Origin: Caulobacter vibrioides
GTDB taxonomy: Bacteria > Pseudomonadota > Alphaproteobacteria > Caulobacterales > Caulobacteraceae
NCBI RefSeq assembly: GCF_002310375.3
Contig: NZ_CP023315.3
Coordinates: forward strand, 3,038,001-3,102,000
DNA length: 64,000 nucleotides
Direction: 5' to 3'
In this document: positions 18,750 through 27,483 of the stretch, in pieces
Layout of the letters: every line of letters begins with the position of its first letter
How positions within the stretch are numbered: the first letter of the stretch is position 1
The notes under the pieces: model-generated
Database searches by the model: none
The model's input: only the letters and a program-made list of their open reading frames with translations
What the model was told of the DNA's origin: nothing
Program-made: the position numbers and the translations under genes

Positions 18750-18938
18750 CTACTCGATGATCGGCTCGCCGCGCGGTCGCGCGTCGTATTCCTTCTTGCC
18801 CTGCCAGGCCGAATAGCCGGCGGTTATCACGAACATGGTCACCAGACCAAGGCCCACCAGCACGTCGCCGAACCAGACATTGGCCAGACCCGCGAACAGG
18901 GCGACGATACCCACGCCCAGTAGAACGCCGAGCTTCAT
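18750..18938 (-). CDS. 62-residue two-helix membrane protein
   Basis: ATG 18938 follows a strong GGAGG site. Two hydrophobic helices (LGVLLGVGIVALFAGLANVW and LVGLGLVTMFVITAGYSAW) precede a charged tail ending PRGEPIIE. It starts 60 bases from the divergent trxB start and is followed after 24 bases by the glycine-rich gene, so the two may share a transcript. Function unknown. Confidence 0.65.
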   Translation of the reverse strand: MKLGVLLGVGIVALFAGLANVWFGDVLVGLGLVTMFVITAGYSAWQGKKEYDARPRGEPIIE

Positions 18939-18998
18939 CAGGTTTTCCTCCCGTGGCTTATGTCGCCACTGCGGAGAATCCACACTATATCTCCGCCC

Positions 18999-20006
18999 AT
19001 GTCTACGCCCTCCCCTCGCCAGACCCGCTGCCTGATCATCGGATCGGGTCCCGCCGGCTACACCGCCGCCATCTACGCCGCGCGCGCGCTGCTGAAACCC
19101 GTGCTGATCGCCGGCATCCAGCCCGGCGGCCAGCTGACCATCACGACGGACGTCGAGAACTATCCCGGCTTCGCCGACGTCATCCAGGGCCCCTGGCTGA
19201 TGGACCAGATGCGCGCCCAGGCCGAGCATGTCGGCACCGAGTTCGTCAGCGACATCGTCACCAGCGTCGACCTGTCCAAGCGCCCCTTCACGGTGAAGAC
19301 CGACAGCGGTCAGGACTGGATCGCCGAGACCATCATCATCGCCACCGGCGCCCAGGCCAAATGGCTGGGCCTGGAAAGCGAAAGCAAGTTCCAGGGCTTT
19401 GGCGTCAGCGCCTGCGCCACCTGCGACGGCTTCTTCTATCGCAACAAGGACGTCATCGTGGTCGGCGGCGGCAACACCGCCGTGGAAGAGGCTCTGTTCC
19501 TGACCAACTTCGCCAGCAAGGTCACCCTGGTGCACCGCAAGGACGAGCTGCGCGCCGAGAAGATCCTGCAGGAGCGCCTCCTGGCTCACCCCAAGATCGA
19601 GGTGATCTGGGACAGCGTCATCGACGAGGTCCTGGGCCAGACCGACCCCATGGGCGTCACCGGCGCGCGCCTGAAGAACGTCAAGACCGGCGAGACCCAG
19701 GAGGTCGCCGCTGACGGGGTGTTCATCGCCATCGGCCACGCGCCGTCGTCGGAACTGTTCGCCGGCCAGCTGGACATCGGGTCCGGCGGCTATCTGAAGG
19801 TCAAGCCGGGCACGGCCGCGACTGCGGTCGAGGGCGTCTACGCCGCCGGCGACGTCACCGACGACGTCTACCGCCAGGCCGTCACCGCCGCCGGCATGGG
19901 CTGCATGGCCGCCCTGGAAGCCGTGCGCTTCCTGGCCGAAGAAGACCACAAGGCCGCCCACCACCCGATCAGCCACGCCGAGGCCAATAAGATCGGCGTC
20001 TGGTGA
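18999..20006 (+). CDS. trxB: Thioredoxin reductase
   Basis: 335 codons from ATG 18999; a frame extension upstream lacks a ribosome site. FAD motif IIGSGPAGYTAAIYAARA, the redox-active CATC in SACATCDGFFY, NADPH motif VVGGGNTAVEEALF, the HRKDELRAE arm, and the C-terminal AAGDVTDDVYRQAVTAAGMG. It reduces thioredoxin with NADPH in the cytoplasm. Its last 13 codons are duplicated about 190 bases downstream. Confidence 0.97.
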   Translation: MSTPSPRQTRCLIIGSGPAGYTAAIYAARALLKPVLIAGIQPGGQLTITTDVENYPGFADVIQGPWLMDQMRAQAEHVGTEFVSDIVTSVDLSKRPFTVKTDSGQDWIAETIIIATGAQAKWLGLESESKFQGFGVSACATCDGFFYRNKDVIVVGGGNTAVEEALFLTNFASKVTLVHRKDELRAEKILQERLLAHPKIEVIWDSVIDEVLGQTDPMGVTGARLKNVKTGETQEVAADGVFIAIGHAPSSELFAGQLDIGSGGYLKVKPGTAATAVEGVYAAGDVTDDVYRQAVTAAGMGCMAALEAVRFLAEEDHKAAHHPISHAEANKIGVW

Positions 20007-20206
20007 GGGTTTAGCGGTCGGCGCAAGGCAGCTTGTGCGTCCTTCGAGGCTCGCCTTCGGCTCACACCTCAGGATGAGGAAAGCTTTTGCTGAACACCTC
20101 ATCCTGAGGTGCGCGCTCTTCAGCGCGCCTCGAAGGACGCAATGCGCCCAAAGCCCGATCAGCCACGCCAAGGCCAACAAGATCGGCGTCTGGTGAGGGT
20201 TTAGCG
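19964..20206. repeat. Duplicated 3' end of trxB flanking an inserted repeat
   Basis: Bases 19964-20016 and 20154-20206 match at 51 of 53 positions (by eye). They cover the last codons of trxB, the stop and ten following bases (tgagggtttagcg). The 137 bases between them hold the inverted repeat listed next. Confidence 0.9.
20036..20141. repeat. Inverted repeat element (tgcgtccttcgaggc / gcctcgaaggacgca)
   Basis: Ends are perfect inverted copies. Inner blocks cacctcaggatgag and ctcatcctgaggtg pair around a 15-base loop, with variable side hairpins. This type of element is widespread in alphaproteobacteria (from memory) and would fold as a cruciform-like RNA after trxB. Confidence 0.85.
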
Positions 20207-20332
20207 CCCCCTCCGTCTCGTCGCGTATCCGCGCCGATCCACCTCCCCCGCTACGCGAGGGAGGATGAACCTCCTCCCCCTTGCAACGGGGGAGGTGTCG
20301 CGCGGCAAGGCCGCGTGACGGAGGGGGCGCGT
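20205..20332. repeat. Intergenic repeat family A, copy 3
   Basis: Ends gcgccccctccgtctcg and cgtgacggagggggcg, with inner cacctccccc/gggggaggtg blocks. It starts where the trxB tail duplication stops and ends 4 bases before the SleB-type gene. Together the elements fill the whole 329-base gap; no gene is seen in it. Confidence 0.85.
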
Positions 20333-20335
20333 CCC

Positions 20336-21571
20336 CTAATTCAACGGATTGAGCAGGCTCGGCGGCCGAGGCTTGGGCTTTGGCGGCGGCGGCGGTGGCG
20401 GGGCCTCGGCTGTGGGCGGCTGCGGGCCTGAGACGGATTCCAGCGCCTTGTTGATCCGCGCGACCTCTTCGGGAGTCGGAATCCGGCGGCCGGCCACCGT
20501 GCCCTGCACTGTCACCCGCTCGCCGGTCGGCGAATTGGCGTCCGGCACGGCCACCAGCTTGGCGTCGGGCAGGATCAGATTCGACACCCCCAGCATCTGG
20601 GCTGCAGCCCCCGTCGCGACCGGCGCCGCGTCGGCCGGCGTGGTCTGGGCGGCCAGCACCTCCGGCGGAGCGGCCTCCAGGGTGCGCGGGTCGGCGGCCA
20701 TCAGGATGTCGGCGCTGACCGTCTCATTGCCCGAGTAGCGGCCCCGGAACGCCTGCAAGGTCCCGGACGGCCCGGTCCAGCGATAGAAGACGTGCTGGCC
20801 AAACTGCTTGAGCTTGACCAGGGTCGGCGCCCAGTAGGGCGACACATAGTCGGCGTGATAGTGGGTGGCCACGCCCACCGGCTTGAACACGAAGCCGCTC
20901 AGGGCGCGCTTGGCCACCGCCTGGGCGTTGGCCCAGATCGCCGGCACCGGCTCGCGCGCCAGCGAGCCGTCGCAGGCGAAGCTGAACTGGCAGCCCGTTG
21001 TCCGCGCCGCGCCCTCGTAGATCACCCCGCAGATCGACTTGGGATAGCCGGGGTGACGCATACGATTGATCACCGTCTGGGCCACGGCCATCTGGCCCTC
21101 GCCGGGCTCGAACCCCGCCTCGTAATAGACCGCCTGGGTCAGGCACTGCAGGGCCTGGGCGCGCGCCTCGGGCGTGCCCGTCAGCACGAACGGCTTGGCG
21201 ACCTCAAGCGGCTCGTCGATGGCCGGACGCAGTGAATTGATCAGCCGCGCGGCCTCGAAGTCGGGATCACGATCGCCCAGGCGCGGGATGTTCGAGAGGC
21301 GGATCACCTCCCAGCCCGGCACGCGGCCCCAATAGTCGGTGTGCGGGCGCGGGTCGTGGCGACGCGCCAGGGCCAGCATCGCCGGGTCCATATTGGCGAC
21401 ATAGCGCTTGAGGCCCCGCTCGCTGAAGCTGGCGGTGACGCGCATCAGCCCGGCGTCCCGACCCGTTCCGGCCGGCACGTAGTAGGTCGCGCACGCGGAA
21501 AGGCCGCCGACCACCCCAAGGGCGGCGACGGCCTTCCAGGTTTCACTGTGTTTCGCAGCCCCCACCCGCAC
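20336..21571 (-). CDS. SleB/CwlJ-type cell-wall hydrolase lipoprotein
   Basis: 411 codons from a GTG start. The N-terminus is a lipoprotein signal with lipobox LSAC, so the enzyme is probably anchored in the envelope. The Hydrolase_2 (SleB-like) domain spans about residues 150-265: LTQAVYYEAGFEPGEGQMAVAQ with the conserved Glu, then VINRMRHPGYPKSICGVIYE and the CQFSFACDG loop. A Pro-rich tail follows. In Gram-negatives such proteins trim peptidoglycan. It starts 9 bases after the dps stop and may be co-transcribed. Confidence 0.88.
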   Translation of the reverse strand: MRVGAAKHSETWKAVAALGVVGGLSACATYYVPAGTGRDAGLMRVTASFSERGLKRYVANMDPAMLALARRHDPRPHTDYWGRVPGWEVIRLSNIPRLGDRDPDFEAARLINSLRPAIDEPLEVAKPFVLTGTPEARAQALQCLTQAVYYEAGFEPGEGQMAVAQTVINRMRHPGYPKSICGVIYEGAARTTGCQFSFACDGSLAREPVPAIWANAQAVAKRALSGFVFKPVGVATHYHADYVSPYWAPTLVKLKQFGQHVFYRWTGPSGTLQAFRGRYSGNETVSADILMAADPRTLEAAPPEVLAAQTTPADAAPVATGAAAQMLGVSNLILPDAKLVAVPDANSPTGERVTVQGTVAGRRIPTPEEVARINKALESVSGPQPPTAEAPPPPPPPKPKPRPPSLLNPLN

Positions 21572-21580
21572 GCGGGATGG

Positions 21581-22060
21581 CTACTTTACGCCGAGGGTGG
21601 AGCGCAGCATCCAGGCGTGCTTTTCGTGGGCCTGCAGCCGCTGGGTCAGAAGGTCGGCGGTGGCTTCGTCGCCGGCGTCGTCGGCGATCGGCATGGCGTC
21701 GCGCAGGGTGCGGATCACCGTCTCGTTGTCGGCCTTCAGTTCGCCGATCATGCCTTCCCAGTCCTGCTCGGGATCACCGTCCTTGAGGCTGGAGAGGTTG
21801 CCGAAGGCGGCGTAGCCCTGCGGGGCCAGCTCGCCCAGGGCGCGGATACGCTCGGCGATCGCGTCCAGCGCGGCCCATTCTTCCTGGTACTGCCCCTCAA
21901 GCAGCACATGCAGGGACTGGAAGTTCGGCCCGCGAACATTCCAGTGATAGCCATGCGTCTTCAGATACAGCGCGTAGCTGTCGGCAAGCACCTTGTTGAG
22001 CGAAGCGGCGATATCGGTGCGCTGTTTCGCGGTCAGCCCGGTGTTCAAAGCGGCGGCCAT
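21581..22060 (-). CDS. dps: Dps family DNA-protection ferritin
   Basis: About 159 residues; ATG 22060 has the better spacing to GGGAG, but the adjacent ATG 22063 is possible. The four-helix ferritin-like fold shows the ferroxidase residues in LYLKTHGYHWNVRGPNFQSLH and the EEWAALDAIAERIRALGE helix with its conserved Asp and Glu. Dps forms a 12-mer that oxidises ferrous iron with peroxide and coats DNA in stress. The divergent hybrid kinase starts 75 bases away. Confidence 0.93.
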   Translation of the reverse strand: MAAALNTGLTAKQRTDIAASLNKVLADSYALYLKTHGYHWNVRGPNFQSLHVLLEGQYQEEWAALDAIAERIRALGELAPQGYAAFGNLSSLKDGDPEQDWEGMIGELKADNETVIRTLRDAMPIADDAGDEATADLLTQRLQAHEKHAWMLRSTLGVK

Positions 22061-22134
22061 CATGATCTCCCGTGTTGCGCGTCTTAGGTAAGCGTGTCCA
22101 TCCTCTTGGCAAGACATCTTTGCCTGGAGCGGGG

Positions 22135-24519
22135 ATGGAGAAGAAAGACAACCCGATCCGCGCCCCCGACGACCAAGGACGTATCCACGCGCTGGTTAGC
22201 GCTTGGCTCATCCCTCCGGTTCCGCCGCCAGCATGGCTTTGTGCGATCGCGTCGATCATCGGCGTGGCCATGGCCGTCCTGATGCGCGTCGGTCTGCTGG
22301 GTCTGAGCAGCGGCGTCGGCGCGACCCAGCCCTTCTTCCCGGCGATCATGCTGGTGACGCTGTACGCCGGCTGGCGCTGGGGGATGGTCCCCACGATCGC
22401 CGGCGCAGTGTTCGGCTGGTGGCTGTGGGGCGGACGCGACGGCCAGCCGCTGAACAGCGACGAGCTGTCGAGCATCGTCATCTATCTGATCTGCGGCGGG
22501 ATGGTGGCGGCGGCGGCCGAGGGGCTGCGCGGCGCCATGCAGGGCCTGGCCCGGGCGCGCGCGCAACGCGCCGACGCCGAGACGCGGCTGCGGGTCACCC
22601 AGACGGCCGCAGGGGTTGGGCCCTGGGACTACGACCTGACGACCGGCCAGCTCAACCTGTCGCCGGCGGCGCGACGGAACCTGGGCATCCCGGAACACGC
22701 CGACATCATCCTGGCCGACCTGCCCCGCTTTGTTCACCCCGACGACCGGGCGATGACGGAGGCCATCGTCTTTGGCGGGTTGAACAATCTGACGGACTAC
22801 GAGGTCGAGTACCGCCTGGCCGACACCAGCAAGGGCGAGCGCTGGGTGCATGGGCGCGGCGAGGTGCTCTGCGACGACACCGGCCGCCCGGTGCGGATGA
22901 TCGGCCTGAACTTCGACGTGACCAACCGCCGACGGGCCGAGGCCGAGGTGCGCGAGAGCGAGGCGCGGTTCCGGGCCCTGGCCGACAGCGCCCCCGCCCT
23001 GATGTGGGTGACCCGGTCCGACGGGATCCGCCAGTTCGTCAACAACGCCTATGTCGCCTTCGCGGGCCTGGACTATGACAGCGCCCTGACCCTGGACTGG
23101 CGGACCCGCATCTTCCCCGAGGACCTGCCGCGCATCCTCAAGGAGCAGGTCGCCGGCGAGGCGTCGCGCCAGCCCTTCAGCCTCGAGGCGCGCTACCGCC
23201 GCGCAGATGGCGAGTGGCGCTGGCTCAAGTCGTTCTCGCAGCCCCGCTATGATCCCTCCGGCGCGTTCGCCGGCTTTATCGGCATGGCCTTCGACACGAC
23301 CGAGGCCAAGCAGGCCGAGGCCAATCTGACCGGCATGAACGAGCTTCTGGAGGATCGGGTCGCCGCCGCCGTCGCCGAGCGCGACGCCGCCCAGGCCGCC
23401 CTGCTGCAATCCCAGAAGCTGGAGGCCATCGGCCAGCTGACCGGCGGCGTCGCCCACGACTTCAACAACCTGCTGACGGTGATCATCGGCGCGCTGGACG
23501 TGGTCGAGCGTCACCCCGACGACGCCCGACGGCGCGAGCGGATGGTCGGCGCGGCCCTGGCGGCGGCCAAGCGCGGCGAGAAGCTGACCCAGCATCTGCT
23601 GGCCTTCGCCCGCCGCCAGCCGCTGAAGCCGGAGGTGTGCCGCATCGATGGCCTGATCGCCGAGAGCGAAGGTCTGCTCCGGCGCGCCCTGGGCGACGCC
23701 TTCAGCTTCCACCTGCGCCTCGGCGCGGGCGTGCGCAGCGCCCGGATCGACGCGGGTCAGTTCGAGGCGGCCCTGCTCAACCTCGTGGTCAACGCCCGTG
23801 ACGCCACGCCGCCCGGCGGCGAGGTGAGCATCGAGTCCCGCCAGGTGACCCTGGATCGCAAGGACGGCGACCTGGAGCCGGGCCAGTACCTGCGCGTCGC
23901 CGTCCGCGACACCGGGGCGGGCATGGACGCGGCGACCATCGCCCGGGCGGTCGAGCCCTTCTTCACCACCAAGCCGCCGGGCGAAGGCACCGGGCTTGGC
24001 CTGTCGCAGGTCTATGGCTTCGCCCGCCAGAGCGGCGGGTCCGTGCTGATCGAAAGCAAGCCGGGACAAGGCGCGACGGTGGCCCTGCTGTTGCCGGTCA
24101 GCGAGGGGGACGCGGTCAGCGAAAGCCTGCCCCGCGTCGATCACATCCGCACCCAGACGCCCTCGCGGGTGCTGTTGGTCGAGGACGATCCCCAGGTCGC
24201 CGAACTGGTCGACGCCATGCTGAGCGACCTGGGTCACGCGGTGGTGCGCGCCGGCGGGGTCGACGAAGCCCTCTTACGCCTGGAGCAGGACGACGGCATC
24301 CAGCTGGTGCTCAGCGACGTGATCATGCCGGGCGGCAAGAGCGGCGTGGACCTGGCCGAGCAACTGGCCGCCACCCGCCCCGGCCTGCCGGTGGTGCTGT
24401 GCTCGGGCTATACCGGCGGCGACCAGGGCCGGGCGCGGGCGGGCGACTGGCCGTTCATCAGCAAGCCGTTCTCGCTGGAGACCCTGGCCCAAGCCCTGGC
24501 CCAGGCGCGGCCGCACTGA
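22135..24519 (+). CDS. Membrane PAS hybrid histidine kinase with receiver domain
   Basis: 794 residues from ATG 22135. The N-terminal 130 or so residues form several membrane helices (DUF4118/MASE-like), followed by two PAS domains (the first ends GLNFDVTNRRRAE, the second GMAFDTTEAKQAE), a short coiled coil, then a HisKA-type domain with phospho-His in LTGGVAHDFNNLLTVI, a HATPase domain (NLVVNARDA, DTGAGMD, GTGLGLSQVYGF) and a C-terminal receiver with Asp in LVLSDVIMPGG. HDFNNLL kinases often act on their own receiver. No response regulator is adjacent. Confidence 0.93.
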   Translation: MEKKDNPIRAPDDQGRIHALVSAWLIPPVPPPAWLCAIASIIGVAMAVLMRVGLLGLSSGVGATQPFFPAIMLVTLYAGWRWGMVPTIAGAVFGWWLWGGRDGQPLNSDELSSIVIYLICGGMVAAAAEGLRGAMQGLARARAQRADAETRLRVTQTAAGVGPWDYDLTTGQLNLSPAARRNLGIPEHADIILADLPRFVHPDDRAMTEAIVFGGLNNLTDYEVEYRLADTSKGERWVHGRGEVLCDDTGRPVRMIGLNFDVTNRRRAEAEVRESEARFRALADSAPALMWVTRSDGIRQFVNNAYVAFAGLDYDSALTLDWRTRIFPEDLPRILKEQVAGEASRQPFSLEARYRRADGEWRWLKSFSQPRYDPSGAFAGFIGMAFDTTEAKQAEANLTGMNELLEDRVAAAVAERDAAQAALLQSQKLEAIGQLTGGVAHDFNNLLTVIIGALDVVERHPDDARRRERMVGAALAAAKRGEKLTQHLLAFARRQPLKPEVCRIDGLIAESEGLLRRALGDAFSFHLRLGAGVRSARIDAGQFEAALLNLVVNARDATPPGGEVSIESRQVTLDRKDGDLEPGQYLRVAVRDTGAGMDAATIARAVEPFFTTKPPGEGTGLGLSQVYGFARQSGGSVLIESKPGQGATVALLLPVSEGDAVSESLPRVDHIRTQTPSRVLLVEDDPQVAELVDAMLSDLGHAVVRAGGVDEALLRLEQDDGIQLVLSDVIMPGGKSGVDLAEQLAATRPGLPVVLCSGYTGGDQGRARAGDWPFISKPFSLETLAQALAQARPH

Positions 24520-24568
24520 GACGCGTTGGGGGAGCGAAAACCCCGATATCGCAACGGCTAAACCTCTC

Positions 24569-24681
24569 GTCATCCCGGAAGCCTCGCAGAGGCTATCCGG
24601 GACCCAGGGGCCGGCGCATTGCGGTTCCCCCTGGGTCCCGGCGCTGCAGCCCGCTACGCGGTCTTCCGGCCGGGATGACAA
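24569..24681. repeat. Intergenic repeat family B, copy 1
   Basis: Ends gtcatcccgg and ccgggatgac are inverted; inner blocks gggacccaggggc and ccctgggtccc pair. A second copy lies at 29740-29849. It fills the gap between the kinase and the convergent membrane genes and could serve as a bidirectional terminator. Confidence 0.85.
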
Positions 24682-24729
24682 GAGGAAAGGGTCTCAGCCA
24701 ATGGCTTACGGACCCTCGCGATTTAGATG

Positions 24730-25065
24730 TCAGGCGCGCTCGCCCAGCAGCACCTGGCGGATGTCGCCCTTGCTCCGCGACAGAGCGATCAGCAGATAGA
24801 TCGACAGGAACAGCATCCCGCCGAACACCGCCAGCACGCCTAGGCCGAGGGCCACAGGGCGGAACCGGCCGCGCCACGACACCCATAGGCCCGACAGCAA
24901 CAGAAAGCAGAAGAAGTCGAGGTTGAACTGCCCCGGCCAGCCCATGGCCGCGATGTCGCCAAAGAAGATCGGGACGAGGTTCCAGCCGTGGTGGGCGATG
25001 GTGACGCTGGTGTAGCCGACGATCACCGTCAGGCAGGCCAGCAGAAACAGGCGAAACGGGATCAT
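24730..25065 (-). CDS. Membrane protein, probable TetR-controlled
   Basis: 111 codons from ATG 25065, overlapping the upstream gene by 4 bases. Three hydrophobic helices, with a conserved-looking periplasmic or interfacial segment FFGDIAAMGWPGQFNLDF. I do not know a function. It is the second gene of a two-gene operon pointing away from a TetR-family regulator, which is the usual layout for a regulator and its target. Confidence 0.75.
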   Translation of the reverse strand: MIPFRLFLLACLTVIVGYTSVTIAHHGWNLVPIFFGDIAAMGWPGQFNLDFFCFLLLSGLWVSWRGRFRPVALGLGVLAVFGGMLFLSIYLLIALSRSKGDIRQVLLGERA

Positions 25066-25478
25066 CGGACGGTCTCCTTCGACAGCGTGGTGAGGCGGGC
25101 CTCGAGGAACAGGCAGCGGGCGGCCATGGCCAGCAGGCCGATCGAGCCGCTGGCCAGCACGGCCAGCATCCAGGGAACCGGCCGCATGCCCACCGCCCGG
25201 GCGCGCGGCAGCAGCAGCGCGGTGGCGGTTCCGGCGGCCAGCAAGAGGTCGCACCAGATCTGCGCGCCCCACGGCCCGCGCAGGTGCTCGTTCCAGAAGC
25301 CGAGCGGCCCGGCCTTGGCGACGACATCGACGGTCAGGCCGAAGAACAGGATCGAAAGGACCGCCGGGACGAGCCAGGCGCGCGGACCCAGGTTTGGCCG
25401 GGCGGCCATGACTCCAAAGGCGAACAGCAGGCCAAGGGCTGCGCTGGCGGGCAGGATGGCGTACACGGACTGGGGCAT
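25062..25478 (-). CDS. Multi-helix membrane protein, probable TetR-controlled
   Basis: 138 codons. Four hydrophobic helices, with a soluble loop GPLGFWNEHLRGPWGAQIWCD. Divergent from the TetR-family gene, with two palindromic operators between them. Its stop overlaps the next membrane gene's start. Function unknown; an envelope role related to the regulator's ligand is plausible. Confidence 0.75.
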   Translation of the reverse strand: MPQSVYAILPASAALGLLFAFGVMAARPNLGPRAWLVPAVLSILFFGLTVDVVAKAGPLGFWNEHLRGPWGAQIWCDLLLAAGTATALLLPRARAVGMRPVPWMLAVLASGSIGLLAMAARCLFLEARLTTLSKETVR

Positions 25479-25488
25479 GGGACCCTCC

Positions 25489-25532
25489 TGTAGCGGTTGC
25501 TACAGGACTAGCGTATTGTAGCGGTCGCTACA
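25489..25532. promoter_or_regulatory. Two tandem palindromic TetR-type operators
   Basis: TGTAGCGGTTGCTACA at 25489-25504 and TGTAGCGGTCGCTACA at 25517-25532 are 16-bp near-perfect palindromes with centres 28 bp apart. They lie between the divergent membrane operon and the TetR gene. Confidence 0.85.
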
Positions 25533-25546
25533 ACTGGAAAGGCGGC

Positions 25547-26101
25547 ATGAACGTTCGGGACGAACAGCGCGCGCGCGTGATCGCGGCCCTGGCCGATCAC
25601 CTGCTGGCCACCGGCCTGTCGCAGGCCAGTCTGCGCCAGCTGGCGGCGGCGGCCGGGGTCAGCGACCGGATGCTGCTCTACTACTTCGCCGACAAGACCG
25701 AGGTGTTGGCCCTGGCGATGCAGAGCCTAGCCGGCGGCATGGCCGCTCAGCTCGAGACCGCCCTGCCCGCCGACCAGCGCCTGTCGCAGGCCGCCCTGAC
25801 CGCCAAGGCCGCGCGCCTAGTGGTCGATCCGGTGTTCCGGCCGTTCATGCGCCTGTGGATCGAGGCCATCGCCGCGGCGGCGCGCCAAGAGCCGCCGTTC
25901 GACGTCGTCGCCCGCCAGATCGGCGAAGGGTTCCTGGCCTGGATCGAGGCGCGGCTGGACCCGGCCCTGGTTTCCGATCCGCCCGGCGCGGCCGCGACCA
26001 TCCTGGCCCTGCTGGACGGCTTGGCTTTGCTGGAAGTCTGCGGCGGCGAGGATCGCGTCCAGAGCGCCGTCGCGGCGCTCGAGGCCGCTGGTCTGGGGTA
26101 G
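25547..26101 (+). CDS. TetR family transcriptional repressor
   Basis: 184 codons. The N-terminal HTH is standard: LATGLSQASLRQLAAAAGVSDRMLLYYFADKTEVL. The all-helical ligand domain (about 60-184) has no specific signature I recognise. ATG 25547 follows GGAAAGGCGG. The two palindromes just upstream are the likely binding sites, giving autoregulation and control of the divergent membrane pair. Confidence 0.92.
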   Translation: MNVRDEQRARVIAALADHLLATGLSQASLRQLAAAAGVSDRMLLYYFADKTEVLALAMQSLAGGMAAQLETALPADQRLSQAALTAKAARLVVDPVFRPFMRLWIEAIAAAARQEPPFDVVARQIGEGFLAWIEARLDPALVSDPPGAAATILALLDGLALLEVCGGEDRVQSAVAALEAAGLG

Positions 26102-26143
26102 AGACCGCTTTCGCTCAGACGCGCGCGGGCCCATATCCGTCCC

Positions 26144-26530
26144 ATGGCCACCGCGACCGACCAAGACCCGCGCCTGACCGTCTGGTTCGACGGCGCCTGC
26201 CCCTTGTGCCTGCGCGAGATCGCCCTGATGAAGCGCCTGGATCGCCAGGGCGCGATCCAGTTCCTGGACGTCACGGACGGCGAGACCAGCTGCCCCATCG
26301 ATCGCGCCGAGCTCCTGGCCCGCTTCCACGCCCGCGAGGACGGCCAGCTCCTGTCCGGCGCGGCGGCCTTCGCGGCCATGTGGCGCGCCATCCCGGTCCT
26401 GCGCCCCTTCGGCGTGATCGCCCGCGCGCCCTGGGCCCTGAAGATCCTGGAAGCGCTTTATGTGCGCTTCCTGCGGGTGCGCCCGCGCCTGCAGCGGCTG
26501 GTCGCGAAATCTACCGCCAGGCGTAGTTGA
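26144..26530 (+). CDS. Thiol-disulfide oxidoreductase-like DCC family protein (DUF393)
   Basis: 128 codons. The family motif appears as FDGACPLCLREI (CxxC, residues about 20-23), followed by the LDV and ALLSGAAAF-type segments (here QLLSGAAAFAAMW). The proteins are thioredoxin-like; the physiological role is unknown. The 3' end overlaps the end of the convergent oxygenase gene by 20 bases. Confidence 0.85.
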   Translation: MATATDQDPRLTVWFDGACPLCLREIALMKRLDRQGAIQFLDVTDGETSCPIDRAELLARFHAREDGQLLSGAAAFAAMWRAIPVLRPFGVIARAPWALKILEALYVRFLRVRPRLQRLVAKSTARRS

Positions 26531-27131
26531 AGCTGACGCTGATCCGCTGCTCGTCGGCCTGGTTGGGCGTCACCTCGTGGCGCAGCCAGCTTTCCCACAT
26601 CAGGATCGCGCCGGGCGTCGGCTGCACATAGACGAACGGCTGCAGACCCTCGGGCGCGTCGGCCTCGCGGGTCGGGGCGGCCATCATCATCGGCAGGCGC
26701 GGATCCTCGAACTTGATGGCCGAGGCGCCCGGCGGGATGGTCACATAGACCGTGCCGGAGATGACGCTGTGGGGGTGGATGTGGCCGGTGTGCTGGCCAC
26801 CCGGCTCCAGGATGTTGATCCAGAAGCTGTCCATCACCAGCTTGCCCGCGCCCAGGTCGAAGCACAGGTCCTTGGCGAAGGCGGCCGCGTGCTTGTCGAG
26901 CTTCTTCTTGAGGTCCGCGAACAGGCTGTCGCGCATCGGCAGGTCGTTCAGCGAGGCGTAGGAGGTGTAGCCCAGATAGCCCTTGTTGTAGGCCCAGGCC
27001 TGACCGGCCTCATCCTCCTCGGCGATGGCGACGCAGGCGTCGTGCAGGTCGTCGATGAAGGCGTCAAAGCCCTTCTCGCCGGCGAGAGAGGCTTCATAGA
27101 GCGGGGTGACGAAAAGGCTGCGTGGGGTCAT
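26511..27131 (-). CDS. 2-oxoglutarate/Fe(II) oxygenase family protein (TIGR02466-like)
   Basis: 206 codons from ATG 27131; other ATGs up to 27167 are in frame. The double-stranded beta-helix carries the iron ligands in HTGHIHPHSVISGTVYV and near the C-terminus in WLRHEVTPN, and the cosubstrate Arg in QRISVSFNYAW. The substrate of this group is unknown; putative hydroxylation of a protein or small molecule. Confidence 0.85.
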   Translation of the reverse strand: MTPRSLFVTPLYEASLAGEKGFDAFIDDLHDACVAIAEEDEAGQAWAYNKGYLGYTSYASLNDLPMRDSLFADLKKKLDKHAAAFAKDLCFDLGAGKLVMDSFWINILEPGGQHTGHIHPHSVISGTVYVTIPPGASAIKFEDPRLPMMMAAPTREADAPEGLQPFVYVQPTPGAILMWESWLRHEVTPNQADEQRISVSFNYAWR

Positions 27132-27192
27132 GGAGCGCGTCATAGCGCCTGACCGCGTTGACGACAAACGACGGATGGAACATAGTCAGAAC

Positions 27193-27483
27193 ATGGCTCT
27201 GACGATCACAATTCCCGCCGAGCTTGCGTCACGCTTGAGAGCCTCCGCAGAGGCCGAGGGCAAGGATGTCGATGCTTACGCGATCGACGCCCTCCACGTG
27301 ATGTCCGACGAGGATTGGGGCTATACCGACGACGACGCCTATTGGCGTGAACTGCGCGCCCATTCCGACGAGGTCCGCCGCGATGGCGGTATCCCGCTTG
27401 AAGACGTCAAGCGTTGGGTCGCCTCTTGGGACACCGAAAACGAGCTGCCGCCGCCCGAGCCGAGGATCAAGGCCAGGGGATGA
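27193..27483 (+). CDS. Putative antitoxin of a ParE-type module
   Basis: 96 codons from ATG 27193 (an ATG at 27175 is also in frame). The N-terminal LTITIPAELASRLRASAEAEGKDVDAYAI resembles a ribbon-helix-helix strand and helix, suggesting DNA-binding and autoregulation. The acidic C-terminal half (DVKRWVASWDTEN) would wrap the toxin. It overlaps the toxin start by 4 bases. Assignment rests on position and size more than on strong family similarity. Confidence 0.75.
   Translation: MALTITIPAELASRLRASAEAEGKDVDAYAIDALHVMSDEDWGYTDDDAYWRELRAHSDEVRRDGGIPLEDVKRWVASWDTENELPPPEPRIKARG

Noticed and set aside
22084..24237. Open frame of 717 codons opposite the second hybrid kinase
   Set aside because: Same reason: it lies opposite a clear multi-domain gene and shows no protein-like features.
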